A DNA stretch of 64,000 bases from Streptomyces sp. CB02923 (GTDB lineage: Bacteria; Actinomycetota; Actinomycetes; Streptomycetales; Streptomycetaceae): the NCBI RefSeq assembly GCF_001905005.1, contig NZ_LWKZ01000003.1, positions 120,579 through 184,578 of the forward strand, written 5' to 3'. Below are positions 8,850 to 17,640 of the stretch, one piece after another. The notes under the pieces are model-generated. The model did not search any database and was not told the DNA's origin. It saw only the letters and a list, made by a program, of their open reading frames with translations. The translations under genes were made by a program, and so were the position numbers. Position 1 is the first letter of the stretch. Every line of letters begins with the position of its first letter.

Positions 8850-10193
8850 ATGCCCATGGGTCACACGGCCACAGAACAAGCCGGCTCCGGCGGCCTGACA
8901 GCGACCGAGCACCGGCTGGCCAACGGCCTGCGCGTGGTGCTTTCAGAAGATCACCTGACCCCGGTCGCCGCGGTCTGCCTCTGGTACGACGTCGGCTCAC
9001 GTCACGAGGTCAAGGGCCGTACGGGCCTGGCCCACCTCTTCGAGCACCTGATGTTCCAGGGCTCCGCCCAGGTCAAGGGCAACGGTCACTTCGAACTGGT
9101 CCAGGGCGCCGGCGGCTCCCTGAACGGCACCACCAGCTTCGAGCGCACCAACTATTTCGAGACCATGCCCGCCCACCAGCTGGAGCTCGCGCTGTGGCTG
9201 GAGGCCGACCGCATGGGCTCCCTGCTGACGGCGCTCGACGAAGAGTCCCTGGAGAACCAGCGCGACGTCGTCAAGAACGAGCGCCGCCAGCGCTACGACA
9301 ACGTCCCCTACGGCACGGCCTTCGAGAAGCTGACGGCCATGGCCTATCCGGAGGGACACCCGTACCACCACACGCCCATCGGTTCGATGGCCGACCTGGA
9401 CGCCGCCTCCCTGGAGGACGCACGGGCCTTCTTCCGTACGTACTACGCGCCCAACAACGCCGTCCTGTCGATCGTCGGCGACATCGACCCCGAGCAGACC
9501 CTCGCCTGGGTGGAGAAGTACTTCGGCTCCATCCCCGGCCACGAGGGCAAGCAGGCGCCGCGCGACGGCTCCCTCCCGGACGTCGTCGGCAAGGAGCTGC
9601 GCGAGGTCGTCGAGGAGGACGTCCCCTCCCGCGCCCTGATGGCCGCCTACCGCCTCCCGCAGGACGGCACCCGTGAGGCTGACGCGGCCGACCTGGCCCT
9701 GACGGTGCTCGGCGGCGGCGAGTCCTCGCGCCTGTACAACCGGCTGGTGCGCCGGGACCGTACGGCCGTGGCGGCGGGCTTCGGCCTGCTGCGGCTGGCC
9801 GGCGCCCCCTCGCTCGGCTGGCTGGACGTGAAGACCTCCGGCGGCGTGGAGGTGCCCGGCATCGAGAGCGCCGTGGACGAGGAGCTGGCCCGCTTCGCCG
9901 CCGAGGGGCCCAGCCCCGAGGAGATGGAGCGCGCGCAGGCCCAGCTGGAGCGCGAGTGGCTGGACCGGCTGGCCACGGCGAGCGGCCGCGCCGACGAACT
10001 GTGCCGTTTCGCGGTCCTCTTCGGCGACCCGCAGCTCGCCCTGACCGCCGTGCGGCGCGTCCTGGACATCACCCCGCAGGAGGTGCAGGAGGTCGCCAAG
10101 GCCCGGCTGCGCCCCGACAACCGCGCGGTCCTCGTGTACGAGCCGACCGAGCCGACCGCCGCCGAGGACAACGACGAGGAGGCGGCCCAGTGA
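8850..10193 (+). CDS. M16 family zinc protease, catalytic subunit
   Basis: A product of 447 residues. The inverted zinc motif HLFEH (His62, Glu65, His66) with further acidic residues downstream marks an active M16B (pitrilysin/processing-peptidase-like) protease. ATG 8850 is preferred because gaaggga precedes it; an upstream in-frame start at 8802 lacks a ribosome site. The next gene starts inside its stop codon (GTGA overlap), indicating translational coupling. The partner lacks the zinc motif, so the two probably form a heterodimeric peptidase acting on peptides or small proteins in the cytoplasm. Confidence 0.92.
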   Translation: MPMGHTATEQAGSGGLTATEHRLANGLRVVLSEDHLTPVAAVCLWYDVGSRHEVKGRTGLAHLFEHLMFQGSAQVKGNGHFELVQGAGGSLNGTTSFERTNYFETMPAHQLELALWLEADRMGSLLTALDEESLENQRDVVKNERRQRYDNVPYGTAFEKLTAMAYPEGHPYHHTPIGSMADLDAASLEDARAFFRTYYAPNNAVLSIVGDIDPEQTLAWVEKYFGSIPGHEGKQAPRDGSLPDVVGKELREVVEEDVPSRALMAAYRLPQDGTREADAADLALTVLGGGESSRLYNRLVRRDRTAVAAGFGLLRLAGAPSLGWLDVKTSGGVEVPGIESAVDEELARFAAEGPSPEEMERAQAQLEREWLDRLATASGRADELCRFAVLFGDPQLALTAVRRVLDITPQEVQEVAKARLRPDNRAVLVYEPTEPTAAEDNDEEAAQ

Positions 10194-11581
10194 GCGACGC
10201 CGTCAGCAACCCGATGACGTTCCATCCGCAGCCGGCCGGCGGCGAGCCCAAGCCGTGGGCCTTCCCGGCCCCCGAGCGCGGGCAGCTCCCCAACGGCCTC
10301 ACGGTCCTGCGCAGCCACCGCCCCGGCCAGCAGGTCGTCGCCGTCGAGATCGACATCGTCGCGCCCCTGGAGGCCGAGCCCGCGGGCCTGGACGGCGTCG
10401 CCACGATCATGGCGCGTGCCCTGTCCGAGGGCACCGACAAGCACGACGCCGAGCAGTTCGCGGCCGAGCTGGAGCGCTGCGGCGCCACCTTGGACGCGCA
10501 CGCCGACCACCCCGGTGTCCGCGTCTCCCTGGAGGTCCCGGTCTCCCGGCTGGACCAGGCGCTCGGCCTGCTCGCCGACGCCCTGCGCGCCCCGGCCTTC
10601 CCGGACGGCGAGATCGAGCGCCTGGTGCGCAACCGCCTCGACGAGATCCCGCACGAGCTGGCCAATCCGGCCCGGCGCGCCGCGATGGCCCTCTCCAAGG
10701 AGCTCTTCCCCGCCGACTCCCGGATGTCGCGGCCCCGCCAGGGCACCGAGGAGACCGTCACCCGTATCGACGCGGCGGCCGTCCGCGCCTACTACGAGGC
10801 CCACCTGCGCCCCGCCACGGCCACGGCCGTCATCGTCGGCGACTTCACCGGCGTGGACCTGGACGCGGCCCTCACCGAGACCCTCGGCGCCTGGACGGGG
10901 TCGCCCGCCGAACCGGTCAAGGCCACCGCGATCACCGCCGACGACACCGGCCGCGTCGTGATCGTCGACCGCCCCGGCGCCGTGCAGACCCAGCTGCTGA
11001 TCGGCCGGATCGGCGCCGACCGGCACGACCGCGTCTGGCCCGCCCAGGTGCTCGGCACGTACTGCCTGGGCGGCACCCTCACCTCCCGCCTGGACCGGGT
11101 GCTGCGCGAGGAGAAGGGCTACACCTACGGGGTGCGGGCCTTCGGGCAGGTGCTGCGCTCCTCGGCCGACGGGGACGGCGCCGCGATGCTCGCCATCAGC
11201 GGCTCGGTGGACACCGCCTCCACCGGCCCGGCGCTGGAGGACCTGTGGAAGGTGCTGCGCACCCTCGCGGCGGAGGGCCTGACGGACGCCGAGCGCGATG
11301 TGGCCGTACAGAACCTCGTCGGGGTCGCGCCCCTGAAGTACGAGACCGCGGCGGCCGTCGCCGGAACCCTCGCCGACCAGGTGGAGCAGCAGCTCCCGGA
11401 CGACTTCCAGGCCCGGTTGTACGAGCGGCTGGCGCAGACCGGCACGGTCGAGGCCACCGCGGCGGCCGTCAACGCCTTCCCGGTCGACCGGCTGGTGACG
11501 GTCCTGGTGGGCGACGCCGCCGAGATCGAGGAGCCCGTCAAGGCGCTCGGCATCGGAGAGGTGACGGTCGTCAAGGGCTGA
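10190..11581 (+). CDS. M16 family protease, non-catalytic partner
   Basis: A product of 463 residues with the M16 fold but no HxxEH; the equivalent region reads LDGVATIMARALSEGT. The C-terminal half keeps the substrate-binding Arg/Tyr segment (REEKGYTYGVRAFG), which the upstream catalytic subunit lacks. This division of labour is known for two-subunit M16 enzymes such as mitochondrial processing peptidase. The GTG start overlaps the upstream TGA by four bases and is served by gaggagg. Confidence 0.92.
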   Translation: MSDAVSNPMTFHPQPAGGEPKPWAFPAPERGQLPNGLTVLRSHRPGQQVVAVEIDIVAPLEAEPAGLDGVATIMARALSEGTDKHDAEQFAAELERCGATLDAHADHPGVRVSLEVPVSRLDQALGLLADALRAPAFPDGEIERLVRNRLDEIPHELANPARRAAMALSKELFPADSRMSRPRQGTEETVTRIDAAAVRAYYEAHLRPATATAVIVGDFTGVDLDAALTETLGAWTGSPAEPVKATAITADDTGRVVIVDRPGAVQTQLLIGRIGADRHDRVWPAQVLGTYCLGGTLTSRLDRVLREEKGYTYGVRAFGQVLRSSADGDGAAMLAISGSVDTASTGPALEDLWKVLRTLAAEGLTDAERDVAVQNLVGVAPLKYETAAAVAGTLADQVEQQLPDDFQARLYERLAQTGTVEATAAAVNAFPVDRLVTVLVGDAAEIEEPVKALGIGEVTVVKG

Positions 11582-11670
11582 CGGCACGTCATCGGCGCGG
11601 TGGCGGCCGTCGGCGGACACCGGAGGCCGACGGCTCGTGATCCGTCCGGATGACGAATGATCATATAAGG

Positions 11671-11708
11671 GATCCAGTGGCGCGCAGGCGCCACTGGATC
11701 TTCTTTAT
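11671..11708 (+). terminator. Rho-independent terminator after the M16 operon
   Basis: A perfect 12-bp stem (gatccagtggcg pairing with cgccactggatc) with a six-base loop, followed by ttcttta. It lies 90 bp after the stop of the second M16 gene. Confidence 0.85.
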
Positions 11709-11773
11709 GCCCCAATTGTTGGGGGTGGTTGCGAGGTGCCCGTGTGGCGTACGGCACAAAACCGCGGTTCTGT

Positions 11774-11803
11774 TTGCCGATTGAAAGTTGCCCCGTTTAG
11801 CGT
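11774..11803 (+). promoter_or_regulatory. Probable sigma-HrdB-type promoter of the riboswitch/M23 unit
   Basis: The -35 element TTGCCG (11774-11779) and -10 element TAGCGT (11798-11803) are separated by 18 bp. Transcription would begin near 11810, about 40 bp before the riboswitch and 200 bp before the coding start. Inferred from sequence only. Confidence 0.5.
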
Positions 11804-11847
11804 CGATCCGGCTGTCCGCAGGATCACCGCCGCAACCGTGGCACGGA

Positions 11848-11998
11848 CAGGCATCGCCGAGTCCCCGTACGGCGCGAGCCAGGGGAGCCGGGGACCCATG
11901 TCCCTTGGGGTGAATCGGACGCCTTCCCGGAGGCGCCCGTAGGAGACCTTCCTGCTCCGAACCCGTCAGCTAACCCGGTAGGCGAGAGGGAAGGAAAG
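11848..11998 (+). promoter_or_regulatory. c-di-AMP riboswitch (ydaO-yuaA type)
   Basis: Conserved ydaO elements appear in order: the opening gcatcgccgagtccc, the pseudo-symmetric gagccaggggagccggggaccc, cttggggtgaatc, gtaggagacc, and the closing gaacccgtcagctaacccgg with ggcgagagg. In streptomycetes this class binds cyclic di-AMP and controls cell-wall hydrolases, turning expression off when the ligand is high. The aaggaaagga at 11991-12000 lies at the 3' edge. Boundaries are accurate to about 10 bases. Confidence 0.93.
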
Positions 11999-12012
11999 GA
12001 CACAGCCAGCTC

Positions 12013-12810
12013 ATGGCGTTCACCCGTGCCACCGGGAAGCACCGTGGTCCGAGCCGCAGCGCGCGGACGACCCGTAACCTCGCCGGCATAGCCACGCTCG
12101 CCGCGTCCGGCGTCATCGCCTCCGTCGCCTCCCCGGCACTGGCGGCCGGCAACCCGGACGACGCGAGCAACCACGACACCGGCCTCCACCACGCCGTCGT
12201 CCTCGGCGACGAGCTCGCCGAGCAGATCGAGGCGCAGGCCGACGCGCAGCAGGAGGCCGCCGAGGCCGCCGCCGCGCAGGCCAAGGCCGAGGCCGAAGCG
12301 CGTCAGCAGGCCGAAGAGGCCAAGCGCCAGGCCGAGGCGGAGGCGAAGAAGGAGCGGGAGGCCAAGGAGCGCGCCGCCCGCGAGGCCGAGCGCAAGCGCC
12401 TGCTCACGTACGTCGCCCCGGTCGACGGCTCCTACGTCTCCACCAGCTACAAGGCCTCCAGCGGCCTGTGGTCCTCCGGCAGCCACACCGGCGTCGACTT
12501 CCACGCCGCCTCCGGGACCACCGTCCACGCCGTGGGCTCCGGCACCGTCGTCGAGACCGGCTGGGGCGGCGCGTACGGGAACAACGTCGTCATCAAGATG
12601 AACGATGGCACCTACACCCAGTACGGCCACCTGTCGTCCATCGGCGTCTCGGTCGGCCAGACCGTCACCCCGGGCCAGCAGATCGCCCTGTCGGGCAGCA
12701 CCGGCAACACCACCGGCCCGCACCTGCACTTCGAGGCCCGTACCGGCGCCGATTACGGCTCGGACATCGACCCGGTCGCCTACCTGCGCTCGCACGGCGT
12801 GAACGTCTGA
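12013..12810 (+). CDS. Secreted M23 zinc endopeptidase (cell-wall hydrolase)
   Basis: A product of 265 residues. There is a signal peptide (hydrophobic about 25-42, cleavage near SPALA|AG), then an Ala/Glu/Lys-rich coiled coil (about 70-130), then a C-terminal M23/LytM domain with HTGVDFH, YGHLS and HLHFE, the zinc and catalytic residues. It should cut peptidoglycan cross-links outside the cell. The upstream c-di-AMP riboswitch indicates control during spore germination or osmotic change, as for other streptomycete hydrolases. The nearest purine-rich ribosome site ends 12 bp before the ATG, which is rather far. Confidence 0.93.
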   Translation: MAFTRATGKHRGPSRSARTTRNLAGIATLAASGVIASVASPALAAGNPDDASNHDTGLHHAVVLGDELAEQIEAQADAQQEAAEAAAAQAKAEAEARQQAEEAKRQAEAEAKKEREAKERAAREAERKRLLTYVAPVDGSYVSTSYKASSGLWSSGSHTGVDFHAASGTTVHAVGSGTVVETGWGGAYGNNVVIKMNDGTYTQYGHLSSIGVSVGQTVTPGQQIALSGSTGNTTGPHLHFEARTGADYGSDIDPVAYLRSHGVNV

Positions 12811-12830
12811 CGCACACCCGTCCCCCGTAC

Positions 12831-12866
12831 GACGCCCCGGCCCCCGCGGCCGGGGCGTCTGCGTTT
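12831..12866 (+). terminator. Terminator after the M23 gene
   Basis: A perfect 12-bp stem (gacgccccggcc with ggccggggcgtc), loop cccgc, followed by tgcgttt. It lies 20 bp after the stop codon. Confidence 0.8.
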
Positions 12867-13057
12867 CGGGGACCGCTCCAGGGGCCGCTCGGCAGGCGGG
12901 CCGCCCGAATGCCGTTCCGCGCGTTCCTGGCCAAAAATATCCATGAATACGCCGCGGCCGTCGGACAGCACGTTACCGTCGAATAGAGTCACACCCCATG
13001 CCGCCGCCCGGCGGCATTTCCGGATGTTCCCAGGGGATTACGGCGGAGGCGCAGACG

Positions 13058-13750
13058 ATGCGAGGCACCATTTCCGCTCATGTGGTGTGCACGGCGATCC
13101 GCGACGACATCGTATCCGGCGTTCTGCCGCCGGGAAGCCGGCTGATCGAGGAGTTACTGGCCGGCCGTTACGGGGTCTCCCGCGTCCCCGTGCGTGAGGC
13201 GCTGCGCACGCTGCAGTCCGAGGGCTTCGTCGTCATCCGGCACCACGCGGGCGCCTGCGTGGCCGAGCCGACCGAGCGCGAAGCGGCCGACGTCCTGGAC
13301 ATCCGGGGCCTGCTGGAGCCGCTGGGCGCCGCGCGCGCCGCCGTCCGCCGCACCGAGGCGCACATCAAGGTCCTGCGCGGCGTCGTACGGCTGGGCCGCG
13401 AGCGCGCCCGGCACGGCCACCGGGCGGAGCTGCGCCAACTCGACGGCTGGTTCCACGAGACGCTCGCCCAGGCGTCCGGCAGCGCCAGCATGGCGGCGCT
13501 GCTCACCCAGCTGCGGCGCAAGACCGACTGGATGTACGCAGTCGAACTCCCGGTCCGCGACGCGCGGCCGTGGGAGGAGCACGGCGCGGTGCTGGACGCG
13601 GTGAGCCGGGGGGACGCCGAGCGGGCCCGGTCCCTGATGGCGGCGCACATCGAGCGCTCGCGCCCGGCGTACCGGCTGCGCCCGGCGGTTCCCGGGCAAA
13701 CGGTGAGGGATTCGAAACAGACCGTAAACACGGCGCGCGAACAGAATTAA
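13058..13750 (+). CDS. GntR/FadR-family transcriptional regulator containing a TTA codon
   Basis: A product of 230 residues. An N-terminal winged helix-turn-helix (about 8-75: YGVSRVPVREALRTLQSEGF is the recognition helix region) precedes an all-helical FCD ligand-binding domain (about 85-215) whose metal-binding Asp/His residues can be traced in LDGWFHETLA. ATG 13058 has ggcggagg upstream; an in-frame ATG at 12998 lacks a site. Codon 33 is TTA (13154-13156), so translation should depend on the bldA tRNA. The target is unknown; it lies convergent to ptsH, suggesting a link to sugar or development. Confidence 0.88.
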   Translation: MRGTISAHVVCTAIRDDIVSGVLPPGSRLIEELLAGRYGVSRVPVREALRTLQSEGFVVIRHHAGACVAEPTEREAADVLDIRGLLEPLGAARAAVRRTEAHIKVLRGVVRLGRERARHGHRAELRQLDGWFHETLAQASGSASMAALLTQLRRKTDWMYAVELPVRDARPWEEHGAVLDAVSRGDAERARSLMAAHIERSRPAYRLRPAVPGQTVRDSKQTVNTAREQN

Positions 13751-13914
13751 CACGACAGCCGTATGCAAGCGGTAGGCGCATTCTCCGGGAAATCGGATTC
13801 CCGGTGCGGTATTCGCGGTGCCGTACAGGCGATGCGGTATTGCGGAATTGCGGTATTGGCACGGATTGCTGTGGGGTGAATACCCCCTGCCCCCCCCCGC
13901 AAGCCGGAACATAC

Positions 13915-13967
13915 AAAAACGCGGCCCCGCCCGGCGCCGGTGATCCGGCTACCGCGGCGGAGCCGCG
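13915..13967 (-). terminator. Terminator of ptsH
   Basis: Read on the minus strand, an outer CGCGGC...GCCGCG stem with GC-rich internal helices is followed directly by TTTTTG. It starts 24 bp after the HPr stop codon. Confidence 0.6.
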
Positions 13968-13990
13968 AACACGATGACCCGCGAAGCGGT

Positions 13991-14272
13991 TCAGACGGTC
14001 TCCGGGAGCTCCTCAAGGCCCTCGGCGACCAGCTTCGCGAGGCGGTCGAGCGCGGCGTCGGCGCCCTCGCCGTCGGAGGCCAGCACGATCTCCTCGCCAC
14101 CCTGGGCGCCCAGGCCCAGCACGGCCAGCATGGAGCCCGCGTTGACCGGGTTGCCGTCGGCCTTGGCGATCGTCACGGGGATCCCGGCGGCGGTGGCCGC
14201 ACGGACGAAGATCGAGGCGGGGCGGGCGTGCAGACCCTCGGCCCAACCGACATTGACGCGGCGCTCAGCCAT
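13991..14272 (-). CDS. ptsH: HPr phosphocarrier protein of the PTS
   Basis: A product of 93 residues, the standard HPr length. The phosphorylated histidine is His15 in GLHARPAS, and a serine occupies position 47 in NAGSMLAVLGLGA, next to the regulatory Ser46 of other HPrs. It carries phosphate from enzyme I to sugar-specific EIIA proteins. ATG 14272 has GAAGGG upstream on the minus strand. Adjacency to the GntR gene matches the S. coelicolor ptsH (SCO5841) region. Confidence 0.97.
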   Translation of the reverse strand: MAERRVNVGWAEGLHARPASIFVRAATAAGIPVTIAKADGNPVNAGSMLAVLGLGAQGGEEIVLASDGEGADAALDRLAKLVAEGLEELPETV

Positions 14273-14346
14273 GGTGTTGCCCTTCAAGTCGTAACGGTTG
14301 TCTAGACCAGTGTCTCATGCTGTCGGGAGTGCTCCGGCAGGCCACG

Positions 14347-14429
14347 ACGGCGCTTGCGACGGCGTTTGTACGGCCCTCGCGACGGCTCTCGCGACGGCCT
14401 TCGTGACGGCACTCGCGACGGCGCTTGCT
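14347..14429. repeat. 12-bp degenerate tandem repeat upstream of patA
   Basis: Seven adjacent units of the form acggcnctcgcg (one is 11 bp). They occupy the gap between ptsH and the acetyltransferase gene. The unit is not obviously palindromic, and no gene covers it. Confidence 0.65.
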
Positions 14430-14623
14430 CGGCACCCGTACCGGACTCGCGACGGCACTTTCCGCAGGCCGTGGGCACGCTACCGGCAGCTCTCCGGCAC
14501 GCGGCCGGACCGTCCGCCATCCGGGACCCGCCGCCCGGCCCCCGCCCGGCTCCCGGCCTGCCCCGGCCCGTACGGGCACGCACACCGAGCCGGTTGTCGG
14601 TGGCGGGTCGTACGCTGTCACCC

Positions 14624-17548
14624 ATGCAGAGCCCGTCGGACAGCGTCTACCCGGCCCACTGGGAAGCCGATGTCGTGCTGCGCGACGGCGGCACCGCGCG
14701 CATCCGCCCCATCACCCCCGACGACGCGCAGCGCCTGGTCTCGTTCTATGAACAGGTCTCCGACGAATCGAAGTACTACCGCTTCTTCGCGCCCTACCCG
14801 CGCCTCTCCGACCGCGACGTGCACCGCTTCACCCACCACGACTACGTCGACCGGGTCGGCCTCGCCGCCACCGTGGGCGGCGAGTTCATCGCCACGGTCC
14901 GCTACGACCGCATCGACGAGCGCGGCCGCCCCGCCAAGGAGCCCGGCGCCGACCAGGCCGAGGTCGCCTTCCTCGTCCAGGACGCCCACCAGGGCCGCGG
15001 CGTGGCCTCCGCGCTCCTGGAGCACATCGCCGCGGTCGCCCGCGAGCGCGGCATCCGCCGGTTCGCCGCCGAGGTGCTGCCCGCCAACTCCAAAATGATC
15101 AAAGTCTTCACGGACGCCGGGTACACCCAGCAGCGCACCTTCGAAGACGGCGTGGTGCGCCTGGAGTTCGACCTGGAGCCCACCGAGCAGTCCATGGCCG
15201 TCATGCGCGGCCGCGAGCAGCGCGCCGAGGCCCACTCCGTACAGCGCCTGCTGGCGCCCGGCTCGGTCGCCGTCGTCGGCACCGGCCGCGCCCCCGGCGG
15301 CGTCGGCCGCTCCGTCCTGCGCAACCTCCTCGACTCCGGCTACCCGGGCCGGGTGTACGCGGTCAACCGGGCCTTCCCCGAGGGCGGCACCCGCCTCGAT
15401 CCCGAGGGCGTGCCCGGCCACCGCTCGGTGTCCGAGATCCCCGAGCCCGTGGATCTCGCGGTGCTCGCCGTCCCCGCCGACCGGGTCCCCGACGTGGTCC
15501 GGGACTGCGGCGAGCACGGCGTGCGCGGCCTGGTGATCCTCTCCTCCGGGTACGCCGAGTCCGGCACCGAGGGCCGCGAGCGGCAGCGCGCCCTGCTGCG
15601 CCAGGCCCGCTCGTACGGGATGCGGCTCATCGGACCGAACGCCTTCGGCCTGATCAACACCGCCCCGGACGTCCGTCTGAACGCCTCCCTCGCGCCGCAG
15701 ATGCCCGGCGCCGGGCGCATCGGCCTCTTCACCCAGTCCGGCGCGATCGGCATCGCCCTGCTGAGCGGCCTGCACCGGCGCGGCCCCGGCGACGGCTCGA
15801 TCGCCGGCATCTCCACCTTCCTGTCGGCCGGCAACCGCGCCGACCTCTCCGGCAACGACCTGCTCCAGTACTGGTACGACGATCCGGCCACCGACGTCGC
15901 GATCCTCTACCTGGAGTCCATCGGCGACCCGCGCAAATTCATGCGGCTCGCCCGCCGTACGGCAGCCGTCAAGCCCGTCGTCGTGGCCAAGGGCGCCCGC
16001 CACACCGGCACCGCGCCGCTCGGCCACACCGTCCCCACGGTCCGCATTCCCGACAGCACGGTCTCCGCCCTGATGCGCCAGGCCGGCGTGATCCGCGTCG
16101 ACACGGTCACCGAGCTGATCGACGCCGGGCTGCTGCTCGCCTCCCAGCCGCTGCCGGACGGCCCGCGCGTGGCCATCCTCGGCAACAGCGAGTCCCTCGC
16201 CCTGCTGACGTACGACGCCTGCCTCACCGAAGGGCTGCGCCCGCTGCGCCCGCACGTCCTCGCCGCCGCGGCCACACCGGAGGACTTCCGTACGGCGCTG
16301 TCCGCGGCCCTGGCCAACGGGCTCTGCGACGCCGTCGTGGTGACGGCCATCCCCTGGGTGGGGGAGGAGGGCGTGGCCTCCCCGGGGGAGGGCGCCGACC
16401 TCGCCGCGGCGCTGCGCGAAGCGGCCTCGTCCGCCGCGCCCGCCAAGCCGGTCACCGTCGTACACCTCGCCATGGACGCCCTCGCAGATGCGCTGGCGGC
16501 CCCGCCGCCCTCCGGCGGCGCCCCGGCCCGCCCCGACACCCCCGCGGCCCCCGACGGCGCCTCCGGAGCCCCGCAGACCCCCGCCGCAGCCCCACCCGCC
16601 CCACCCGGCAGCACACCCCCAGGCACCACACCCGCCGACACCACACCCCCCGCCTCCCCGCCCGCCCCCCTGATACCGGTCTTCCCCGCCGCCGAGCGCG
16701 CCGTCCGCTCGCTCGCCCAGGCGGTGCGCTACGCGAAATGGCGCCGGGACGCCACCGACCCGGGCCGGGTGCCCGAATACGAGGACATCGAGGAGGCCGC
16801 CACCGGCGCCGACATCGACCGGCTGCTCGACGAACTGGGCCGGCACGCCGACATCACCCGCTCCGTCCCGCTGCCGGCCGACGACGCCCACGCCCTCCTG
16901 GCCCGCTACGGCATTCCCGTGCGCCCCGCCCACCCGGCCCCCGACCCGGACACCGCCGTACGCGCCGCCGCCCGCCTCGGCTACCCGGTCGCCCTGAAGA
17001 CCACCGCGCCGCACCTGCGGCACCGCCCCGACCTCGGCGGCGTCCGACTCGACCTGACCGGCGAGGCGGAGCTGCGCCGTGCCTACGCCGAGCTGACCGA
17101 CTTCCTCGGCAAACCGGAGGAGCTGCGCCCGGTCGTCCAGCCGATGGTGCCGCGCGGCGTCGACACGGTCGTCCGCGCCGCCATCGACCCGGCCGCCGGC
17201 GCCGTCCTCTCCTTCGGCCTGGCCGGCGCCCCCTCACAGCTCCTCGGCGACACGGCCCACCGCCTGATCCCCGCGACGGACCGCGACGTCGCCGACCAGA
17301 TACGGTCCATCCGCACGGCGCCGCTGCTGTTCGGCTGGCGCGGCAGCCAGCCGGTGGACACCGCCGCCCTGGAGGACCTGCTGCTGCGCGTCTCCCGGCT
17401 GGTCGACGACCACCCCGAGGTCGTCGGCGTCGACCTGGAGCCCGTCGTCGTCGCCGCACACGGCCTCGCCGTCCTGGACGCCACCGTCCGCCTGGCCCGC
17501 CCGCCGGCCACCACCGACCTGGGCCCCCGCCGGATGCCCGCCTACTGA
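14624..17548 (+). CDS. patA: PatA-type protein acetyltransferase (GNAT fused to acyl-CoA synthetase-like domains)
   Basis: A product of 974 residues. Order: N-terminal GNAT domain (about 15-185, acetyl-CoA loop near DAHQGRGVASALLEHI), CoA-binding Rossmann domain (about 205-300), succinyl-CoA-ligase-like domain (to about 500), a Pro/Ala/Thr-rich linker (about 625-690), and a C-terminal ATP-grasp domain (about 745-960). It resembles S. lividans SlPatA, which, unlike Salmonella Pat, has the GNAT at the N-terminus and acetylates acyl-CoA synthetases to silence them. The ATG lacks a ribosome site and TACGCT lies 7 bp upstream, so a leaderless transcript is possible. Confidence 0.9.
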   Translation: MQSPSDSVYPAHWEADVVLRDGGTARIRPITPDDAQRLVSFYEQVSDESKYYRFFAPYPRLSDRDVHRFTHHDYVDRVGLAATVGGEFIATVRYDRIDERGRPAKEPGADQAEVAFLVQDAHQGRGVASALLEHIAAVARERGIRRFAAEVLPANSKMIKVFTDAGYTQQRTFEDGVVRLEFDLEPTEQSMAVMRGREQRAEAHSVQRLLAPGSVAVVGTGRAPGGVGRSVLRNLLDSGYPGRVYAVNRAFPEGGTRLDPEGVPGHRSVSEIPEPVDLAVLAVPADRVPDVVRDCGEHGVRGLVILSSGYAESGTEGRERQRALLRQARSYGMRLIGPNAFGLINTAPDVRLNASLAPQMPGAGRIGLFTQSGAIGIALLSGLHRRGPGDGSIAGISTFLSAGNRADLSGNDLLQYWYDDPATDVAILYLESIGDPRKFMRLARRTAAVKPVVVAKGARHTGTAPLGHTVPTVRIPDSTVSALMRQAGVIRVDTVTELIDAGLLLASQPLPDGPRVAILGNSESLALLTYDACLTEGLRPLRPHVLAAAATPEDFRTALSAALANGLCDAVVVTAIPWVGEEGVASPGEGADLAAALREAASSAAPAKPVTVVHLAMDALADALAAPPPSGGAPARPDTPAAPDGASGAPQTPAAAPPAPPGSTPPGTTPADTTPPASPPAPLIPVFPAAERAVRSLAQAVRYAKWRRDATDPGRVPEYEDIEEAATGADIDRLLDELGRHADITRSVPLPADDAHALLARYGIPVRPAHPAPDPDTAVRAAARLGYPVALKTTAPHLRHRPDLGGVRLDLTGEAELRRAYAELTDFLGKPEELRPVVQPMVPRGVDTVVRAAIDPAAGAVLSFGLAGAPSQLLGDTAHRLIPATDRDVADQIRSIRTAPLLFGWRGSQPVDTAALEDLLLRVSRLVDDHPEVVGVDLEPVVVAAHGLAVLDATVRLARPPATTDLGPRRMPAY

Positions 17549-17640
17549 CAGCGGGCGCCGCGGGGCCCTGCCGGGCGCCCCTGGCCCGGACCCGGGCTCT
17601 CCGACCCGCCCCGGCCGGTACGCCCCGTAAGATGGGGCGC

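Noticed and set aside
9647..11620. Long minus-strand open frame opposite the M16 protease pair
   Set aside because: Antisense shadow; both plus-strand genes have clear M16 motifs and coupled starts.
13860..13900. C-rich hairpin resembling a 6C RNA
   Set aside because: A run of nine C is present, but the paired hairpins with C-rich loops required for the motif could not be drawn.
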